Assembly (NCBI GenBank): GCA_029946065.1
Contig: JAQSDU010000005.1
Span: 3,174 to 61,941, forward strand
Length of the DNA stretch: 58,768 bases
Direction: 5' to 3'
Source: Flavobacterium sp.
GTDB taxonomy: Bacteria; Bacteroidota; Bacteroidia; Flavobacteriales; Flavobacteriaceae
Shown piece by piece: positions 55,401 through 58,768 of this stretch; position 1 is the stretch's first letter; each line of letters begins with the position of its first letter. The translations under genes were made by a program, and so were the position numbers. Below the pieces are notes generated by a model. It saw only the letters and a list, made by a program, of their open reading frames with translations, was not told the DNA's origin and searched no databases.

Positions 55401-56538
55401 TAGTAACAGAATAAGATAGTGAAGATCCGATACATGGTGTTGCATTTCCAGTAACAGTGCTTGGCTGAGCAGGAACGGCAATTACGGTAAATAATGCAGT
55501 ATTCGATGAGGATATAGCAGAGCTACATGGCGTGCTGCCACTTGCTAAGTTTGTTATTTGTATTGTTGTCGATCCAGTATTAGATAATATTGTTGATGTA
55601 ATTGTTCCAGTTCCGGCTGTTGTTACAGTCATTGTAGTTGTAAGTCCGGATGCGGCATTAGTCCCCAATAAGTTATAAGTTACAGTGTAGATTCCTTTTG
55701 GTAAACCAGCCGCAGAACTGTTTAAAGTAGCTATGATGCTTGTACCTTGGCAAACGGTTGTACTTGCAACTGTTGAAGTTAAACTATAAGTTGGACAAAC
55801 CCAAGTGATTATCATCTGACCATTTCCACCGTTTCCTCCAAGCCTATCTGTTGCTGTTGCCGCACGACCACCGGCACCACCGGCGCCGACATTTGTAGCG
55901 CTAGCACCATTTGCATCAGTTCCAGATCCGTTAGGTCCGGCAAAACCTCCAGTAACGGCAGTACCGCCAGTTACTCCTGTAGCTGCATTTCCGTTTGAGC
56001 CAGTTCCGGCTGTTCCACCACCACCACCACCTGCAAGACCTGCGGCAGTTCCTGTTCCTCCAGCGCCTCCATAATAATTAAATCCTCCTGAAAAACCTAC
56101 ATTTCCTGTTGTTAGTGCTGTAGCTCCCGCTGCTGTAGCAGCTGCGCCTGTTGCTGCAGTACCACCTTTTCCGCCAATTGCTAAAATCGTAGCAGCTGTA
56201 TTAAACCATGTATTTCCGCCATTAGCTCCAGATCCAGTTGTGCCAACTGCGCCAGTTCCAATTGTAACGGTATAGGTTGTTCCAGGGACTACTGTAACAG
56301 CAGTATTTTTAACATAACCACCACCAGCACCACCTCCACCAGCGGAAATTGTTCCTGTTGCGCCTCCACCAGCACCACCTGCGCCCCAAGCCTCGACTTG
56401 AATGCTGGTAACACCTGCGGGAACGGTAAAAGTTCCAGTTGTAGTAAAAGTTTGTGATTGGGCAAAGCCAAGAGCCGTGAAAGCAAGGCAGACTATTGTT
56501 AGCAATAGCCTACCTTTTAGTAGGTAGTTTTTTTTCAT
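49465..56538 (-). CDS. giant T9SS type A cargo protein with PKD-like, choice-of-anchor D, DUF8202-like and LamG domains
   Basis: 2357 residues. Signal peptide ~1-26 (TIVCLAFTALGFAQ); glycine-rich beta domain ~30-245 (FTVPAGVTSIQVEAWGAGGAGG); three PKD-like repeats of 84 residues ~354-604 (YSVTNVAGTTYNWTFPSGW); three choice-of-anchor D repeats ~686-1053; a DUF8202-like domain ~1065-1500 (LKFWVKATSEIGSLNDGD, YLAIKYGITLG, AGIGRDDKSEL); a LamG domain ~1509-1666 (SITFDGTDDYLDAGN, GTIDEVRVWGAAL); then the shared C-terminal modules (NYNYWSSPVS, GNPYPSALDANKF, KIRLGFNSVNNFHRQIL) and a sorting domain ending MVTKKIVIK. Inferred surface adhesin. Same N- and C-terminal modules as the 2183-residue gene with a different middle. 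Confidence 0.9.
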   Translation of the reverse strand: MKKNYLLKGRLLLTIVCLAFTALGFAQSQTFTTTGTFTVPAGVTSIQVEAWGAGGAGGGATGTISAGGGGAGGGYVKNTAVTVVPGTTYTVTIGTGAVGTTGSGANGGNTWFNTAATILAIGGKGGTAATGAAATAAGATALTTGNVGFSGGFNYYGGAGGTGTAAGLAGGGGGGTAGTGSNGNAATGVTGGTAVTGGFAGPNGSGTDANGASATNVGAGGAGGRAATATDRLGGNGGNGQMIITWVCPTYSLTSTVASTTVCQGTSIIATLNSSAAGLPKGIYTVTYNLLGTNAASGLTTTMTVTTAGTGTITSTILSNTGSTTIQITNLASGSTPCSSAISSSNTALFTVIAVPAQPSTVTGNATPCIGSSLSYSVTNVAGTTYNWTFPSGWTQTGGTTTNAITVTVGSGSGNITVTPSNTCGAGTARTLAVTPLPVPTQPASITGSTVPCAGTSIVYSVTNVVGVNFTWTLPSGWSQTAGGTTNSITVTVGAASGTISVTPSNACGTATAQTLSVAPVSLPSQPSTITGSTSACQGTSQNYSVTAVSGVTYTWTFPTGWTQTAGTTTNAITVTVGSGSGNITVTPSIACGSGTPRTLAVTSSPTPTILTTTPGSRTGAGPVVLGATASSGTISWFAAATGGIALGTGTSFTTPDITTSTTFYIEVTNGGCTTSPRTGVLATVNAPEIAVSGNGFNIADEDTTPDTADYTNLGTTNVSIPLTRTYTIQNVGTLPLTIGAFTIAGVNASEFVVTTLPSGTLAAGASTTFSVKFTPSAVGVRNATLSFVTNDSDENPFNFYIRGTGGTGVTPEMNVTGNGVTIIDGDSGPVTTDWTDFGTVTIGSSLTRTFTIQNTGTGPLTLTGGPTFVVLTGSGFFTMVSQPSGTIAAGGSTTFQVKYTPTSTGSVVAIVSIANTDDDESIYDFTIQGSAVISGRDIGIQGNEVLIPDGATTSNITDQTDFGITDLTTPIAIPFNVYSFGNTTLAITSTAITAATGFSITSLSGNVNSGTPTSFVVTFTPTVIGSFSATVTVVSNANSPSTKATYTFVVTAVVQNLPALTIAPGGVTSNLKFWVKATSEIGSLNDGDIINTWDDQTTGSTKDAIAKFSKEPKFKNNTTNNINFNPVINFNGSNTMSGSQGFNHQDMFIVLRPKNDITYSSNAQDIYCGDDIATNKNSQDVTGFEMGNTSARYNTSGGNDLVAYNQGANTSYGVGELNSTKIYSGVNIFNPRKSASNRMMLLCNGNTLSTTEVNTGTYKNIVNSRYWLGRSEFFDASYEGDILEVINYSSLNSNTDKSKIESYLAIKYGITLGVNGVSQDYVDSDGTTIFPASNGFNYNIAGIGRDDKSELNQKQSKTENTSNDITMGLTTIEARNSDNTSTFDFDKNFLVWGSNNGTLGAQAPILVNMSAGISGLTTEVDFTSIGRTWKVIENGGDVKTVTVSVPSTLLTSTITPPGDFLMFISSSPIFSPTAEYRIMHANGSKLETTYDFNGTTYITFGYAPERTFERSITFDGTDDYLDAGNVLNLNGTNFTVSAWVKRTTANRTILSKRNAAFTTGYDLSINAGGYAEMSWMNGSKQTVTSSVVIPADKWHNIAVSYDGTNAKMYIDGVLDVTTALLPVLTNTQSFLVAAADGVSTTSFFNGTIDEVRVWGAALTVAQMRYVMNQELLKHSDSSVNGKIVPQTITLNDVKSIPWSTLKAYYPMSTYTYTNAKDKSDNDYTAALKNLITVNYQTAPVPYVSNADGAWYTPATWKNNDVQDLPYALSIVDGTSRVEWNIVQINHNIQSTGNKVLLSMDVAANKKVTADNDTKIEVSHYLNLDGKIDLEGKSQLVQTLGSDLAVTSAGSIERDQQGSKNIFNYNYWSSPVSTISNTTNNSGYTVANVFKDGTDPANIKNINWIDGYDGVAGDPISLAEYWIFKFQNVGNEYANWTQMGSTGTLGAGEGFTLKGSGTASDTQNYTFVGKPNNGQITLPIGPGFLNLSGNPYPSALDANKFLTDNSGSLDGTIYFWEHYTTNATHNLADYQGGYAAYNLTGGTPPVSPSTISGLGSSIRTPKRYIPIGQGFFVTGSATGGNITFDNSQRGFFKETNAASYVMFRSENPYTTNTEAAGNSNNEDDQQISSNFMKIRLGFNSVNNFHRQILMGFMNNLATSAIDPGYDAMLFDDFPSDMYFLNGETPLVIQGEGYFDVNNIYKLGVKSGEEGTVQFVLDELLNFEDNQQVYIYDAETEIYHNIKEGILNIDLPVGTYLDRFTLRFTNGTLGTGNTANASDLQVVFANNSNTLTIKNEGLITNVETVTLFNILGQSIQNWDVRNEAQEMIQIPVKNISSGTYIVKLKTTTGMVTKKIVIK
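54725..55478 (-). repeat. three tandem PKD-like coding repeats, period about 252 bases
   Basis: Units of 84 residues begin Q-P-S/A-x-I/V-T-G and contain CxGTS-x-x-YSVT, TFPSGWTQT and TVTVGSGSG. DNA similarity between units is still clear by eye, suggesting fairly recent duplication. Confidence 0.75.
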
Positions 56539-56922
56539 ATCCTTTGGGGTTTAGATATTACTGGTTTCGATAAAACGCTGAACAAATATTCAACGTGATA
56601 AAACTACACTTAATTTCGAATAAAAAAAAATTTTTTCGAATAAATTTTAACAAAATAATCGACGAAAGGTAATTAATTATCGCTAAAGTGCATAAAACAA
56701 AGGGTTTTTAGCTTTTTTTAAGAAGAAAAAAAATGTTATTTTTTTCTCTATTTTTTGCCTCAAAACGGGTTGTTTTTTTAAAACAATCCGTTTTTATACA
56801 AAAGTTATTAACAGGTTTTTACGTAAAAAAGTCAGATCAGGTGAAATTTTGATTTCAACCTGTCTGACTTTTAAAAAAAGCTAACTCGCCTTGAGCTTTT
56901 TTAGCTTGTATTTATTGTCTTT
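56539..56922. other. 384-base AT-rich intergenic region
   Basis: Holds the promoter region of the 2357-residue gene (56539 onward) and the double-hairpin terminator of the partial gene (56827-56902). Long A- and T-runs lie between; I see no coding frame or RNA gene. Confidence 0.6.
56827..56872 (-). terminator. long hairpin terminator of the partial cargo gene
   Basis: AAAAGTCAGA (56827-56836) pairs with TCTGACTTTT (56863-56872), with an inner CAGGT/ACCTG stem and a few further pairs. A second small stem, AAAAAAGCT / AGCTTTTTT at ~56874-56902, lies between it and the stop codon, so termination may occur in two steps. Confidence 0.8.
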
Positions 56923-58768
56923 TTAGAGTACTCTCTTTGTGATTATCTGATTGTCTTCTGTTGTAATTTTAATCAAAATAACCTGTTCGCTATTTATTAT
57001 ATTCGAAATATTGAACGTTTTATCATAATTCACTTCAGAATTATACAATACTCTTCCTAAAAGATCAAATACAGTTACATTTTTAAGTGCTTTAATAGAA
57101 GAATGGATCACTATGTTTCCACCATCTTTGATAATAACAACACTATTTGGGTTAACTGTTGGTTGCGCTATACCAAGTGTAGTGTTTTGGTAAACGATGC
57201 TGAATCTTTCGGCAAAAGTACCGGCCTCAGAAGCAAAAGTATAATCGCTTTGCTTTATGTTGTGCGTGATTCCGATAAGATTATCTTTCAAAAAGACATC
57301 CTGACCTTCTTCTAAAAACAGTCCATCTAAATGGTCGATCGACAAAGTATAAGTGCCGGCGGTGGCAGCTTTAAAGTGCAACGGTACTATATCGGTATTA
57401 GTAAACGGCACAGGGCGGCCTTGAATTGTATAGTTTACATCGGCAATAATACTAGAAATACTGCTGATTGAAGCTTCGATTAGTTTTCCATCAACGTCAA
57501 CATCAAAACCGTCGGTAGCACCTGTCATATAACCTAAGAGCATTTGGTTTTGCATCCCTGAAGCATTCGATAGATTCAACCAAATCCTGTGTTTTTCTAT
57601 AGTATTGGCATTCCTAAAGAATTGTCCTTGGTTATTGCCAATTCTCATAGCATTTGTGAATATAGCGTTACCGGCTGTGCTTTTTTTCAAAAGGAAACCT
57701 TGCCCTGTTTGGATTGTACCATTCGGGATGACATTACTTCCAGCGGCTGAGGCACCACCTAACAAGTTATAAGTAGCATAATTGGCACCAGAAGCAGCGG
57801 TTTGAGAATAATGCGTCCAGAAATATAATGTTCCTGGGTTTTGTGTAAGGAATAGATTTGCGTCAACTGGCGATGGATATGGATTTCCTAACATGTTGAA
57901 CCCTAGGTTGACAGCGGTTGCAGTCACCGGAATTTGTGCTGTTCCGTTATTTGGCACTCCTGTAAATACACCAGTGAATGTCTGAACAGTTGTTGGAAAG
58001 TCATTTGGAGCACGAATCATAAACCCTTTTGCTAGTGCAAATTCTGTGGTAACAGGATCATTTATTACTACAAATGCATTGGTTGGTTCGTCAAGTGTAT
58101 AGAACCTGCTTGCTCCAACCGGAGGCGAAACGGTTTGTGGAGAGAATGCTTTTAGGAACTGACCTGCAATAGGTGAAGACCAGTAGGTATAATCCAATCT
58201 TCGCATTGAAGCATCTCTTTTAGAAACAATTTTTCCAATATTGACAACATCATTTATTTGGATGAGGTTAGCATTATTGTTGAAAGTAAGCTGTGCCGTT
58301 GTGGCTACTGCTACTTTATTAGTGATAACGAAATCATGACCTGATACTACTGTTACGTTTGCTGTTCCGGTAACATCTAAAGAACAAGCAGTCAAGTCAC
58401 CAATCGAAGTGTAATCAGCATTGATGATAGCTTTTGTTCCTGCAGCTGGATATCCATTACTCCATACAGAACCGTTCCATGTTGTTGAAACAGGCTGAGT
58501 GATGGTAAAGTTTTGGACAATACTACAGCCATTTGCATCAGAAATAGTACAACTGTAATTTCCTGCGGTAAGGTTCGTGGCAGTAGCATTATTACCACCA
58601 CTTGGAAGCCAGTTATAGGTATAAGATCCTGTACCTCCTGAGGCTACAACTGTTGCTGATCCGACAGCTTCTCCATTACAAGTAACGTTAGTTTGTGAAG
58701 CAGTATTGCTTATGGCAGCAGCAGGTTGCGTTATTGTAAAACTGAATGAAGCGGTACAACCTTTAGCA
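56923..58768 (-). CDS. T9SS type A cargo protein with SprB-like repeats, C-terminal part
   Basis: The frame stays open to the window end, so the start is missing; about 615 residues remain. A TTG at 58395 is internal, not a start. The visible N-terminal side has SprB/HYR-type repeat sequence (SYTYNWLPSGGNNATA, AGNYSCTISDANGC, FTITQP), then a stretch with TTWNGSVWSNGYPAAG, the family module with DYTYWSSPIAGQFLKAFSP and MLGNPYPSPVDANLF, the diverged ~225-residue module (RIWLNLSNASGMQNQMLLGYM, ERFSIVYQNTTLGI), and a type A sorting domain (VTVFDLLGRVLYNSEV, ending QIITKRVL). Fourth and most diverged member of the local family. Inferred surface protein. Confidence 0.88.
   Translation of the reverse strand, partial: AKGCTASFSFTITQPAAAISNTASQTNVTCNGEAVGSATVVASGGTGSYTYNWLPSGGNNATATNLTAGNYSCTISDANGCSIVQNFTITQPVSTTWNGSVWSNGYPAAGTKAIINADYTSIGDLTACSLDVTGTANVTVVSGHDFVITNKVAVATTAQLTFNNNANLIQINDVVNIGKIVSKRDASMRRLDYTYWSSPIAGQFLKAFSPQTVSPPVGASRFYTLDEPTNAFVVINDPVTTEFALAKGFMIRAPNDFPTTVQTFTGVFTGVPNNGTAQIPVTATAVNLGFNMLGNPYPSPVDANLFLTQNPGTLYFWTHYSQTAASGANYATYNLLGGASAAGSNVIPNGTIQTGQGFLLKKSTAGNAIFTNAMRIGNNQGQFFRNANTIEKHRIWLNLSNASGMQNQMLLGYMTGATDGFDVDVDGKLIEASISSISSIIADVNYTIQGRPVPFTNTDIVPLHFKAATAGTYTLSIDHLDGLFLEEGQDVFLKDNLIGITHNIKQSDYTFASEAGTFAERFSIVYQNTTLGIAQPTVNPNSVVIIKDGGNIVIHSSIKALKNVTVFDLLGRVLYNSEVNYDKTFNISNIINSEQVILIKITTEDNQIITKRVL

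Noticed and set aside
54725..55478. CRISPR-like periodic repeats
   Set aside because: Period of ~252 bases, coding in frame throughout, no short identical repeats with unique spacers, and no cas genes.
58393..58395. Gene start at the TTG near 58395
   Set aside because: The same frame continues upstream to the window end with clear SprB-like repeat sequence, so this codon is internal.
1..58768. Mobile elements, prophage or integron features
   Set aside because: No transposase, integrase, recombinase, terminal inverted repeats or tRNA-linked attachment site was recognised; gene content and composition look like core chromosome plus surface-protein clusters.

Overview
The window looks like chromosomal DNA of a gliding or surface-colonising Flavobacteriaceae bacterium, probably Flavobacterium or a close relative. 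The reasons are the AT-rich non-coding DNA, several type IX secretion system (T9SS) cargo proteins with type A or type B (CHU_C) sorting domains, PorP/SprF- and PorE-like outer-membrane proteins, promoters of the Bacteroidota TAnnTTTG type, mostly weak Shine-Dalgarno sequences, and flavobacterial forms of RibD, GAPDH and DnaA. I saw no tRNA, rRNA, CRISPR array, insertion sequence or phage gene. Both ends cut through large secreted-protein genes.

Layout. (1) 1-7225, plus strand: 3' end of a giant DUF11-repeat adhesin with a type B sorting domain, a PorP/SprF-like barrel, and two tandem PorE-like proteins (TPR, beta-propeller, regulatory-like domain, OmpA). Together they look like one adhesin export and attachment unit. 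(2) 7456-12696, plus: three SurA/parvulin-type periplasmic folding factors and a MoxR ATPase. (3) 12748-24702: housekeeping genes (aconitase, long-form GAPDH, HtrA/DegP protease, dapF, a GNAT acetyltransferase, mltG, a DUF2279 protein, a lysozyme-like protein) plus one membrane-anchored protein of unknown function that may have a copper-monooxygenase-like fold. (4) 23962-30865: a dnaA - low-molecular-weight phosphatase - RsmI-like operon on minus, a thioesterase on plus, a ribD - HAD phosphatase - yigZ operon on minus, and a GNAT - prmC pair on plus. (5) 30916-37017: an orphan MacB-type permease, then a signalling island with a LytTR regulator, two paralogous single-domain receivers, a PAS/CHASE3-like histidine kinase with a 21-residue repeat linker, a tiny PID-CTERM-like membrane protein and a two-TM protein. 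(6) 37267-41379, plus: a secreted six-hairpin glycosidase-like protein and hisS. (7) 41459-58768, minus: four successive T9SS type A cargo genes of 266, 2183, 2357 and at least 615 residues. They share one C-terminal module and are separated by strong hairpin terminators.

How they work together: the two ends are surface display systems. Plus-strand region 1 has type B cargo with its own outer-membrane partners; minus-strand region 7 is an expanded family of type A cargo whose secretion machinery must lie elsewhere. The periplasmic chaperones of region 2 could serve the biogenesis of such outer-membrane and secreted proteins. The most interesting points are the shared C-terminal module with a stand-alone 266-residue version, the signalling island around the PID-CTERM-like protein, heptanucleotide repeats directly before start codons, and a HAD phosphatase overlapping ribD that could fill the missing step of riboflavin synthesis.
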